Of a stretch of 64,000 nucleotides of DNA, positions 56,944-64,000 are shown in pieces; the stretch's first letter is position 1, and each line of letters begins with the position of its first letter. Source of the DNA: Alphaproteobacteria bacterium. Lineage in GTDB: Bacteria > Pseudomonadota > Alphaproteobacteria > Caulobacterales > Maricaulaceae. A program made the position numbers and the translations under genes. A model generated the notes under the pieces. It was given only the letters and a program-made list of their open reading frames with translations, was not told the DNA's origin and searched no databases. The stretch lies in assembly GCA_024742735.1 (NCBI GenBank), contig JANSXV010000001.1, positions 682,001 through 746,000 of the forward strand. Reading direction: 5' to 3'.

Positions 56944-57699
56944 CTAGAGAGGACGCCAGACCCGCCAGGGCGGGCAGAACAGCCCCTCTTCCTCCCGGCA
57001 GGAGGCGAAGGTGAACAGCACCGTCCAGGCCTGGCCCACCACCTCGTCGCGATGGACATAGCCGAGCCCCATGGCCACGCGGCTGTCGGCGGAAGCGTCG
57101 CGGTTGTCGCCCATGAGGAACAGATTGTTCGGCGGCACCACGAACGGCCCGACATCATCCAGCGGCGCGGTGTCGGAGCGCTCGTAGATCGTGTGCTCCA
57201 TCCCGCCGGGCAGCGTCTCGACATAGACGGCGGCTTCGACCAGCACGCCGCTGCGGTCACGATAGCGCACCGTGCCCTGGGGATCGCGCGGGGTCCGGTC
57301 GCCATTGATGTAAAGCCGGCCGCCGCGCATCTCGATCCGGTCACCGGGCAGGCCGATGACGCGCTTGATCAGGTTGATGTTCTGATCGGGATCGCGAATG
57401 ACCACCACGTCGCCGCGATCCGGCAGGGATCCGAAGATCCGCCCGGACCAGCTGTCCGGCAGGGCGTAGCCGATGCCCAGCGGGAGGGAGTGCCGCGAAT
57501 AACCGTAGGAGAATTTCGAGACCAGGACCCGGTCGCCGACCTGAAGGCTCGGCTGCATGCTTTCCGACGGGATGTGGAACGCTGCGAACACGAAGGTGAC
57601 CAGCACGAACCACACAGCAATGACGCCGCCCAGGAAGCGCGCCGTCTCGCCGAATTCATCGGCGGCCTTGCCGGCCAGACGGCGAAACAGATCACTCAT
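56944..57699 (-). CDS. lepB: Signal peptidase I
   Basis: A 251-residue membrane peptidase that removes Sec signal peptides. One span (VIAVWFVLVTFVFAAFHI) precedes S47 (PSESM) and K112 (LIKRVIGLPGD), the Ser/Lys dyad; MGDNRDASADSR is the conserved box E. Start ATG 57699 overlaps the ybjQ-like stop by 4 bases. The two C-terminal Cys (CREEEGLFC) may form a periplasmic disulfide. Confidence 0.95.
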   Translation of the reverse strand: MSDLFRRLAGKAADEFGETARFLGGVIAVWFVLVTFVFAAFHIPSESMQPSLQVGDRVLVSKFSYGYSRHSLPLGIGYALPDSWSGRIFGSLPDRGDVVVIRDPDQNINLIKRVIGLPGDRIEMRGGRLYINGDRTPRDPQGTVRYRDRSGVLVEAAVYVETLPGGMEHTIYERSDTAPLDDVGPFVVPPNNLFLMGDNRDASADSRVAMGLGYVHRDEVVGQAWTVLFTFASCREEEGLFCPPWRVWRPL

Positions 57700-58049
57700 T
57701 TGAGCTTCACCGCCGTACCGTAGGGGAGGATCTCCGCCGAACCTTCCATCACCGTGGAGGTGGCGAAGCGGAACGTGACGACCGCATCGGCGCCCAGCTG
57801 CTCGGCGTGGGCGACCAGACGGCCCAGCGCCTGCTCGCGCGCTTCGGCCATGAGCTGGGTGTACTCGGTCACTTCGCCACCCACCAGATTTCGCAGGCCC
57901 GCCATGAAGTCGCGACCGAAAAAGCGCGCGCGCACGACAGAACCGCGAGCGATGCCGATGACATGATCAACCTCGCGGCCCGGCACGGTGTCGCCCATGG
58001 TGACCAGGATCGGGGCCCGGCTGTCGGGATGAGACGGCGCATCGGTCAT
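57696..58049 (-). CDS. YbjQ/UPF0145 family protein
   Basis: A 117-residue member of the YbjQ-type putative metal-binding family. GREVDHVIGIARGSVVRARFFGRDF, LVGGEVTEYTQLMAEAREQAL and LGADAVVTFRFATSTVMEGSAEI match the family. ATG 58049 (MTDAPSH) is chosen because it starts the family-like N-terminus. It is translationally coupled to lepB. Confidence 0.85.
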   Translation of the reverse strand: MTDAPSHPDSRAPILVTMGDTVPGREVDHVIGIARGSVVRARFFGRDFMAGLRNLVGGEVTEYTQLMAEAREQALGRLVAHAEQLGADAVVTFRFATSTVMEGSAEILPYGTAVKLK

Positions 58050-58248
58050 CGGGTCTACTCCCCACAAGTCGCCGCCCTGCCCTGGCGCGGCCTCAACAGG
58101 CTTCTTCAATAGCAACGTTTGTGCGAATTCAAAATGAATCCGTGTCCATGCACTGTGATCGGGCCGATTCGCGAAGCTCAGCGTGGCGCTACGCGACCAG
58201 CGCTGGATGTGCTAGCCATGGTTAACAAGCCAGACCAATGGAGCGCCC

Positions 58249-58623
58249 ATGAGCCCCCAGGACACCGCCCCGCCGCAAAGCCCTCGCGACCAGAGCGGCG
58301 ACCGAATCCTTGCGATCGTGAATTATGTGCTCGCCTTCGTGGCGATCTCCAACGGCCTGACCCTGCTGATTGCCGCGGTGCTGGCCTATGTGCGCCGGGA
58401 TCAGGCCGACCCGTGGCTGAAGAGCCATTTCGAGTTCCAGATCGCCAGCTTCTGGTACGGGCTGATCTTCTTCCTCGTGGGGTTCTTCACCCTGTGGCTG
58501 CTCGGCCTCGGGCTGCTGGTCTGGCTGTTCGGCGGGATCTGGCTGGTGGTGCGCTCAGCCGTGGGCCTCATCCGCCTGATCGACGGACGCGCCCACGACA
58601 ATCCCTGGGGCTTTCTGTTCTAG
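58249..58623 (+). CDS. DUF4870-like small membrane protein
   Basis: A 124-residue protein with three spans (VLAFVAISNGLTLLIAAVLAYV, IASFWYGLIFFLVGFFTLWL and GLLVWLFGGIWLVVRSAVGL). The WLKSHFEFQIASFWYGL segment resembles the DUF4870 pattern (HxxxQ in a short loop between spans) found in small proteobacterial membrane proteins. The N-terminus is Pro/Gln-rich. Function unknown. It is divergent from the ybjQ-lepB pair and convergent with the dehydrogenase. Confidence 0.75.
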   Translation: MSPQDTAPPQSPRDQSGDRILAIVNYVLAFVAISNGLTLLIAAVLAYVRRDQADPWLKSHFEFQIASFWYGLIFFLVGFFTLWLLGLGLLVWLFGGIWLVVRSAVGLIRLIDGRAHDNPWGFLF

Positions 58624-58630
58624 GGACCGC

Positions 58631-60415
58631 CTATGCGCTCTCCAGCATCGCCTCGCCGGGACCGAACAGAGGCTCCGCTCCGACCATGATGTCACCAAGC
58701 AAGCCCGGCGCGCTGGTCAGAACCGTCTCGGCGTAAACACGCGCCAGCGCGATGCGGGACTTGGCGTACTGGGCCTCGTTCGAGCCTTCCTTCAGCATGC
58801 GCTGGGCGGCCACGGCGCCGACGCTGAGCAGCCAGCCGCCGGTGACGTCGCCAGCGAGCTTCAGGAAGGGCGTGGCGGCGGCCAGACGGTCCTCGTCTGA
58901 CGCATCCAGCAACCAGGCCGAGGCCTGCTCCAGCGCGTCGCAGGCCGGCGCCAGGCGTTCGGCGAGCACGGGCAGCTCCGGGTTCGAGCTGGTCGCGCAA
59001 TCCTCCACGGTCTGGCGGATATCCTCGATCAGCTCGTTCATGGCGTGCCCGCCGTCGCGAGCGAGCTTGCGGCCGACCAGATCGATGGCCTGAATGCCGT
59101 TCGTGCCTTCATAGATCGGGGCGATGCGCGCATCGCGGTAATGCTGGGCCGCGCCGGTTTCCTCGATGAAGCCCATGCCGCCATGGACCTGCACGCCCAT
59201 GGAGGCGACTTCGACGCCCACATCGGTGCTCCACGCTTTGGCGATTGGGATGAGCAGGTCCTCACGCCGCTTCGACCAGGCCTTCTCGTCCGCGTCGTCG
59301 CCATGGACAGCGAGGTCAGCCTCCACAGCGGCGTGGAAGCAGATGGCGCGGGCGGCCTCGATCTTGGCTTTCATCAGGGCGAGCGTGCGGCGCACATCGG
59401 GATGGTCGATGATGGCATGGGGGCCGGGGCCCTCACCTTTGATCGCCCGGCCCTGGCGGCGGTCCTTGGCGTAGGCGAGCGCCTGCTGATAGGCGCGTTC
59501 GGCGATGCCGACGCCCTGCACGCCCACATTCAGGCGGGCCGAGTTCATCATGATGAACATGCCGGCCATGCCCTTGAACTCCTCGCCCACGAGCCAGCCT
59601 TTCGCGCCGGCGTATTCCATGGTGCAGGTCGGCGAGCCGTGAATGCCCATCTTGTGCTCCAGCCCGATGGCCGTCGCCGCGTTGCGCTCACCGGGATTTC
59701 CGTGCTCATCGGGAATGAATTTCGGCACCAGGAACAGCGAGATTCCCTTGGTGCCCGGCGCGCCGTCAGGCGTGCGCGCCAGAACCAGGTGGATGATGTT
59801 GTCGGTGCAGTCGTGCTCGCCCCAGGTGATGTAGATCTTCTGGCCGGTGATCGACCAGGACCCGTCGCCATTGGGCTCGGCCTTCGTGCGCAGCGCGCCC
59901 ACGTCGGACCCGGCCTGAGGCTCGGTCAGGTTCATGGTGGCCGTCCACTCGCCTGAGATGAGCTTGGGCAGATAAACCTCGCGCTGCTCGTCGGTGCCCA
60001 CTTCGATGAGGGATTCGATCGCGCCGAAACTCAGCATGGGCCCGAGACCGAACGCCATGTTGGAGCTCTGCAGCATCTCCATGAGCGCGCAGCCCAGCGC
60101 CTTGGGCAGGCCCATGCCGCCGGCTTCGGTGGGGAATTGAAGCCCCTGCCAGCCGCCTTCGACGAACTTTTCGTAGGCCTGCTTGAAGCCCTTGGGCGTC
60201 GTGACCACACCGTCCTTCAAGCTGCAGCCCTGCTGGTCGCCGTCCCAGTTCAGCGGGGCCAGCACGTCATTAGCCAGCTTGCCTGCCTCATCCAGAATCG
60301 CCGGGGTCAGGTCCGAGCTGAACTCAGGAAACGCGCCGGTGGCCTTCAGGCTGTCCATGGCGGCGATTTCTTCCAGCGCAAAGCGAATGTCGCGAACCGG
60401 GGCGCGGTAGGTCAT
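58631..60415 (-). CDS. Acyl-CoA dehydrogenase of the DmdC/FadE type with C-terminal extension
   Basis: A 594-residue enzyme, longer than the 380-390 residue core. It matches the DmdC-like group (3-methylmercaptopropionyl-CoA dehydrogenase and long-chain relatives). Seen are NLTEPQAGSDVGALRTKA, IYITWGEH and KMGIHGSPTCTMEYAGAKGWL. GVQVHGGMGFIEETGAAQHYRDARIAPIYEGTNG holds E436, the expected catalytic Glu. Residues about 460-594 form the additional helical domain. Substrate could be a long-chain or sulfur-containing acyl-CoA; the latter would need other dmd genes, none of which is here. Confidence 0.9.
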   Translation of the reverse strand: MTYRAPVRDIRFALEEIAAMDSLKATGAFPEFSSDLTPAILDEAGKLANDVLAPLNWDGDQQGCSLKDGVVTTPKGFKQAYEKFVEGGWQGLQFPTEAGGMGLPKALGCALMEMLQSSNMAFGLGPMLSFGAIESLIEVGTDEQREVYLPKLISGEWTATMNLTEPQAGSDVGALRTKAEPNGDGSWSITGQKIYITWGEHDCTDNIIHLVLARTPDGAPGTKGISLFLVPKFIPDEHGNPGERNAATAIGLEHKMGIHGSPTCTMEYAGAKGWLVGEEFKGMAGMFIMMNSARLNVGVQGVGIAERAYQQALAYAKDRRQGRAIKGEGPGPHAIIDHPDVRRTLALMKAKIEAARAICFHAAVEADLAVHGDDADEKAWSKRREDLLIPIAKAWSTDVGVEVASMGVQVHGGMGFIEETGAAQHYRDARIAPIYEGTNGIQAIDLVGRKLARDGGHAMNELIEDIRQTVEDCATSSNPELPVLAERLAPACDALEQASAWLLDASDEDRLAAATPFLKLAGDVTGGWLLSVGAVAAQRMLKEGSNEAQYAKSRIALARVYAETVLTSAPGLLGDIMVGAEPLFGPGEAMLESA

Positions 60416-60537
60416 GGAGCTGTGTTCCCTTGCTCAATCAGGCGAATGGCTGTGGTCCCGCGCAACATAGCGCGTTCGCGTAAAGACGGTAGGGGCGATG
60501 GGACGCAGGGGCTGGCGGCGCCGGGCGTCAGTTGCGT

Positions 60538-60879
60538 CTATCGCCTCAGTCCCAGCGGCCACACGCTTCGCCTGAGGACCGGCATGTTGCGCACCGCATA
60601 GACCACCGCCAGGCCCGCTATGACGATCTGGAGGCTGTACAGCACGGCGGGCGTCGTCAGGATCGCGTTCAGGAGCCCGGCTTCGGCTGCGAGGACCGGC
60701 CCGAGCGCCATCGCCACGGCCCAGACCGCAAAGGCGAGCATCGCGGCGAACGCGATGTCTCTCAGAGCGCGCCGGCGCGCGATCCGTTCAAGAACCGCGG
60801 CGTTGAACGCCAGGGGCGCGGGCGGATCCGACGTCGCCGCCCAGACTTCCGAAAGCACATCATCCACCTTGGTCATCAT
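60538..60879 (-). CDS. Small membrane protein, possible anti-sigma partner
   Basis: A 113-residue protein with a soluble helical N-terminus (VLSEVWAATSDPPAPLAFNAAVLERIARRRALRD) and two spans (IAFAAMLAFAVWAVAMALG and LYSLQIVIAGLAVVYAV). Its ATG 60879 overlaps the sigma-factor stop by 4 bases. Order and topology suit an anti-sigma factor, but the zinc-finger ZAS motif (HxxxCxxC) is absent. The assignment rests on position only. Confidence 0.65.
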   Translation of the reverse strand: MMTKVDDVLSEVWAATSDPPAPLAFNAAVLERIARRRALRDIAFAAMLAFAVWAVAMALGPVLAAEAGLLNAILTTPAVLYSLQIVIAGLAVVYAVRNMPVLRRSVWPLGLRR

Positions 60880-61394
60880 GGCTCTCCAAGCAGGGTCCGC
60901 AGTTTCTCTTTGGCGCGCCTGATGTTGGATTTCACCGTTCCCAACGGCTGACCCAGCATCTCGGCGGCTTCGGCATGAGACCAGCCTTCCCCATGACATA
61001 ACGCCAGGGCGGCGCGCTGGTCGAGCGATAGCGCCTGAAACAACTGGACGGCTGTGACGGCGGCCTCGCCCGGGGCCTGGGCGGCCTGGGGCGCCGCGTC
61101 GAGCCATGCGCCGTCACGCGCGCGCCGGCGGGCGCGGCTGCGCATGCGGCTGCGCGCCGTGTTCAGAACCGCGCCCAGCAGCCAGCTCTTGAACCGCTCG
61201 GGCGCACGCAAACGGTGAAGATTGCTCCAGGCGAAGACGAAGGCGTCCTGGGCGATGTCATCAGCCTCGCCCGGGTCGGCGCTGAGGCGGCGCGCGAAGC
61301 TGCGCGCCGCACTCTGGTGGCGGGTCATGAGCGCGGTGAAGGCGCCCTTCTGACCGCGCCTTGCGGCCTGGACCAGTTCGCCGTCGGTCAGCAT
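60876..61394 (-). CDS. ECF-type RNA polymerase sigma factor
   Basis: A 172-residue sigma-70 family protein with region 2 (ALMTRHQSAARSFARRLSADPGEADDIAQDAFVFAWSNLHRL) and region 4 (LSLDQRAALALCHGEGWSHAEAAEMLGQPLGTVKSNIRRAKEKLR). Such factors direct stress or envelope regulons and are held by membrane anti-sigma proteins. It sits between two small membrane proteins on the same strand, 23 bases from the upstream one and overlapping the downstream one. Confidence 0.93.
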   Translation of the reverse strand: MLTDGELVQAARRGQKGAFTALMTRHQSAARSFARRLSADPGEADDIAQDAFVFAWSNLHRLRAPERFKSWLLGAVLNTARSRMRSRARRRARDGAWLDAAPQAAQAPGEAAVTAVQLFQALSLDQRAALALCHGEGWSHAEAAEMLGQPLGTVKSNIRRAKEKLRTLLGEP

Positions 61395-61417
61395 CGGCGC
61401 CGCCCCGCGTTCAGGGT

Positions 61418-61828
61418 TCAGTCGCGCCGCCGGCCGCGGCCCGCAATGCCGGAGAACAGGAAGGCGGCCGCCAGAACCCCGAGGATCGCGGCGACAAAAT
61501 AGGCTTCAGGCCCTTCCAGGCCGAACAGGCCCAGATAGCCGACGGCGCCGAAAACCGCGGCGAGCCCGCCAAACAGGATCACCAGAAAGACGGTCGTGCC
61601 GCGCCCATCGCCGTCATCGGAATCCCCGCTCCCGCCATCAATGCCGTCCAGCCCGGCGATCAGATCGGCGGGCGCTTCCTTGCCGGACGCCGCGTAGGTT
61701 TTCAAAAGATCGATCTTCGCCTGGGTGCGCTTGTACCGCATGTAGCTGGAGAAGCCGGCGGCGATGAAGAAGCCCAGCGGGAACAGAAGCCACCAGTATG
61801 AGCTGAATAGTGCGTAGAAGCCGTCCAT
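61418..61828 (-). CDS. Small membrane protein upstream of sigma factor (DUF6249-like)
   Basis: A 136-residue protein with one N-terminal span (YWWLLFPLGFFIAAGF), a cytosolic stretch with YMRYKRTQAKIDLLKTYAASGKEAPADLI, a flexible Gly/Asp-rich linker and two more spans (TVFLVILFGGLAAVFGAVGYLGLF and FVAAILGVLAAAFLFSG). ATG 61828 with GGAGA upstream. The pattern recalls DUF6249-type proteins that sit beside sigma-factor genes, so it may belong to the same signalling unit. Confidence 0.7.
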   Translation of the reverse strand: MDGFYALFSSYWWLLFPLGFFIAAGFSSYMRYKRTQAKIDLLKTYAASGKEAPADLIAGLDGIDGGSGDSDDGDGRGTTVFLVILFGGLAAVFGAVGYLGLFGLEGPEAYFVAAILGVLAAAFLFSGIAGRGRRRD

Positions 61829-62182
61829 CAATTTATCTCCGTGCTGAAGGCGCCGCCGAAACGGCGGGCTTGCATCCCTATGTCGCCGCCGCAGCGCAAT
61901 TTGGATGCACGCTCGAGAGAATTATCACCGTTCGCCGGAAGCTGTGATCGCGTTTCAGCGTGATCGCCCGGTCAGACGCGCCGCGCCGCCCCGCCCTCGC
62001 GGGCGCGCACGCCCCCTCCCCATGAGCCCTCCCCGTGAGGAATCGCGCCGCCTTACGCGAATGTTGCGCCTGTCCGGGCCAGGTGCGAAGCGCGCCGAGC
62101 CGGGACCACGGAGATTGTTCTGCAAGGGGTCCCGGACCGCCCTTTCGGGCGTCCGGGATAGAGGGCGCCAAGCTGTGACGCC
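61829..62182. other. 354-base gap between sigma-factor operon and lon
   Basis: No credible gene is seen. It should contain the promoter of the membrane protein-sigma-anti-sigma unit near its left end, though no clear -10/-35 pair is visible, and the lon 3' region at the right. A hairpin lies at 62131-62157: CCCGGAC pairs with GTCCGGG around an inner GCCC/GGGC stem. It has no T-run, so I do not call it a terminator. Confidence 0.6.
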
Positions 62183-64000
62183 CTAGTGCGCCCGGGCCTG
62201 CTCGCCGCCGGCCTCGCCGCCGGACACGGCCGCGAGCGCTGCTGCGTCGGCTTCGGTCCACTCCACCGGCTCGACTTCGCCCGCCAGAGCGTTCTGGAGC
62301 ACTTCATCCACGGTCTCCACCGGAATGATGGACAGCTCGGACTTCACATTGTCCGGCACGTCCTCCAGGTCTTTGACGTTCTCCTGCGGGATCAGCACGG
62401 TCTTCACGCCGCCACGCAGGGCCGCCAGCAGCTTCTCTTTCAGGCCGCCGATGGGCAGAACGCGGCCGCGAAGCGTGATCTCCCCGGTCATGGCGACGTC
62501 CTTCTTCACCGGGATGCCGGTCAGGGTCGACACGATCGCGGTGATCATGGCGCCGCCCGCGCTCGGCCCGTCCTTGGGCGTCGCGCCTTCGGGCACGTGA
62601 ACGTGGATGTCGGTGTTGCGGAACACGGTCGGCTTCACGCCCAGCGCCGGGGCCCGGCTTTGAACAAAGCTGTTCGCCGCCGAGATGGATTCCTTCATCA
62701 CGTCGCGCAGATTGCCGGTGACCGTCATCTTGCCGCGGCCGGGCATCTTGACCGCCTCGATGGAGAGCAGATCCCCGCCGACCTCGGTCCAGGCCAGACC
62801 CGTGACCAGACCCACCTGGTCCTCGGCCTCGGTCTCGCCGAAGCGGTGCTTACGCACACCGGCGAAGTCCTTGAGGTTCTCGGGCGTGATCGTGACGCTC
62901 GTCGCCTCGCCCGAGACCAGCTGGCGCACGGTCTTGCGGGCCAGACGCGCCAGTTCGCGCTCGAGGTTCCGCACCCCGCTTTCGCGGGTGTAGTAGCGGA
63001 TCAGGTCGCGCAGGGCCTCGTCGGTGATCGTCCATTCGCCCTCTTTCAGGGCGTGGTTCGTCACCTGCTTGGGGATGAGGTGACGGCGGGCGATCTCCAC
63101 CTTCTCATCCTCGGTGTAGCCGGCGATGCGGATGATCTCCATGCGGTCCAGCAAGGGCTGAGGCATGTTCAGCGTGTTCGCCGTGGTGATGAACATCACG
63201 TCGGACAGGTCGTAGTCGACCTCCAGATAGTGGTCGTTGAACGTGGCGTTCTGTTCAGGATCGAGCACCTCCAGCAGCGCGGCGGACGGGTCGCCGCGAT
63301 AGTCCGCGCCCAGCTTGTCGATTTCGTCGAGCAGGAAGAGCGGATTGGAGTGCTTGGCCTTCTTCATGGACTGGATCAGCCGGCCCGGCATGGAGCCGAT
63401 ATAGGTGCGCCGGTGGCCGCGAATCTCGGCCTCATCGCGCACGCCGCCCAGAGACATGCGCACGAACTCGCGATTGGTCGCTTCCGCAATGGAGCGTCCC
63501 AGCGAGGTCTTGCCCACGCCCGGCGGACCGACCAGGCACAGGATCGGGCCTTTCAGCTTCTTGGTGCGCGCCTGAACAGCCAGGTGCTCGATGATGCGTT
63601 CCTTGACCTTCTCCAGACCATAATGATCGCGATCCAGGATCGCTTCGGCCTGGGCCAGATCAGACTTCACGCGCTTGCGCTTGTTCCAGGGAATGGACAG
63701 CAGCCAGTCCAGATAGTTGCGCACCACGGTGGATTCCGCCGACATGGGGCTCATCTGGCGCAGCTTCTTCATCTCCTGATCGGCCTTGGCGCGGGCCTCC
63801 TTGGAGAGCTTGGTCTTCTCGATGCGCTCTTCGAGTTCGGCGAGTTCTTCCTTGCCCTCGTCGCCCTCGCCCAGCTCGCGCTGGATCGCCTTCATCTGCT
63901 CGTTCAGATAATACTCGCGCTGGGTCTTCTCCATCTGGCGCTTCACGCGGCTGCGGATCTTCTTTTCGACCTGCAGGACGGAGATTTCGCCCTCCATCAG
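62183..64000 (-). CDS. lon: ATP-dependent protease Lon, C-terminal part (5' end outside window)
   Basis: The visible 605 residues cover the end of the N domain, the AAA+ module and the protease domain; the frame continues past the right edge. Walker A is GPPGVGKTS, followed by [11 protein letters not shown] (Walker B). The Ser-Lys dyad lies in [11 protein letters not shown] and [28 protein letters not shown] is the usual coiled-coil entry. A C-terminal acidic/Ala-rich tail ([16 protein letters not shown]) is added. Lon degrades misfolded and regulatory proteins; in Caulobacter it also degrades DnaA. Confidence 0.98.
   Translation of the reverse strand: MMEGEISVLQVEKKIRSRVKRQMEKTQREYYLNEQMKAIQRELGEGDEGKEELAELEERIEKTKLSKEARAKADQEMKKLRQMSPMSAESTVVRNYLDWLLSIPWNKRKRVKSDLAQAEAILDRDHYGLEKVKERIIEHLAVQARTKKLKGPILCLVGPPGVGKTSLGRSIAEATNREFVRMSLGGVRDEAEIRGHRRTYIGSMPGRLIQSMKKAKHSNPLFLLDEIDKLGADYRGDPSAALLEVLDPEQNATFNDHYLEVDYDLSDVMFITTANTLNMPQPLLDRMEIIRIAGYTEDEKVEIARRHLIPKQVTNHALKEGEWTITDEALRDLIRYYTRESGVRNLERELARLARKTVRQLVSGEATSVTITPENLKDFAGVRKHRFGETEAEDQVGLVTGLAWTEVGGDLLSIEAVKMPGRGKMTVTGNLRDVMKESISAANSFVQSRAPALGVKPTVFRNTDIHVHVPEGATPKDGPSAGGAMITAIVSTLTGIPVKKDVAMTGEITLRGRVLPIGGLKEKLLAALRGGVKTVLIPQENVKDLEDVPDNVKSELSIIPVETVDEVLQNALAGEVEPVEWTEADAAALAAVSGGEAGGEQARAH

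Noticed and set aside
61905-62186. Plus-strand open frame of 93 codons in the gap before lon
   Set aside because: Arg/Pro-rich translation, no ribosome site, no family features, and it runs over the hairpin and into the lon 3' end.

Overview
The window is ordinary-looking chromosomal DNA of a GC-rich alphaproteobacterium, most likely a marine Caulobacterales/Maricaulales-type organism. The indications are the locus of hdaA with ppk-ppx and purMN, a PccA-type biotin carboxylase, a eukaryote-like NADP isocitrate dehydrogenase, a DmdC/FadE-type acyl-CoA dehydrogenase and an MlaE permease with a fused STAS domain. The family-level placement is inference. I see no insertion sequence, integrase, prophage, CRISPR array or rRNA. 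Coding density is very high, with many 4-base overlaps, and most genes lie on the minus strand.

Layout, left to right. At 1-10 kb are the end of a lysozyme-like gene, two tandem AapJ-like amino-acid binding proteins without permease genes, a LprI-like protein, isovaleryl-CoA dehydrogenase, a GH24-domain membrane protein with a Glu-Pro repeat, a secreted kelch protein, MgtE, tRNA-Leu(GAG), a lone SpoA/FliN-type domain and LipB. At 10-19 kb are three DUF805-type membrane proteins, PccA, a small potassium channel, a TauD-like dioxygenase, an unknown membrane protein with a good sigma-70 promoter, a TetR regulator and an exported methyltransferase-like lipoprotein. At 18-26 kb is a growth-control block: DUF2066 protein, HdaA, Ppk and Ppx on the minus strand, divergent from PurM-PurN. 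At 26-30.6 kb is a complete MCE lipid transporter (MlaE-STAS, MlaF, MlaD and a PqiC-type lipoprotein) and an MFS carrier.

At 30.7-34.4 kb a compact cluster encodes a GT4 glycosyltransferase, a methyltransferase, an alpha-toroid (prenyltransferase-like) protein and, convergently, a second methyltransferase. No pathway is evident to me; this is the best candidate for an undescribed system. Then come proline iminopeptidase, an SNF-family transporter, and the full cell-elongation operon mreB-mreC-mreD-mrdA-rodA (43.4 down to 37.8 kb).

At 43.5-50 kb are a TVP38 protein, a divergent ketol-acid reductoisomerase translationally coupled to miaA, a TPR protein, an M28 peptidase, the BolA/CGFS-glutaredoxin pair and rpsD with a near-consensus promoter. 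At 50-64 kb are an SDR-DoxX fusion with a DUF2269 protein, a trmJ operon with two unknown small genes, icd, an SDR, a ybjQ-lepB pair, an acyl-CoA dehydrogenase, an ECF sigma factor between two small membrane proteins, and the 3' part of lon, which runs off the right edge. Six intrinsic terminators and several sigma-70-like promoters can be read directly. Functional assignments come from motifs read by eye; no database search was possible.
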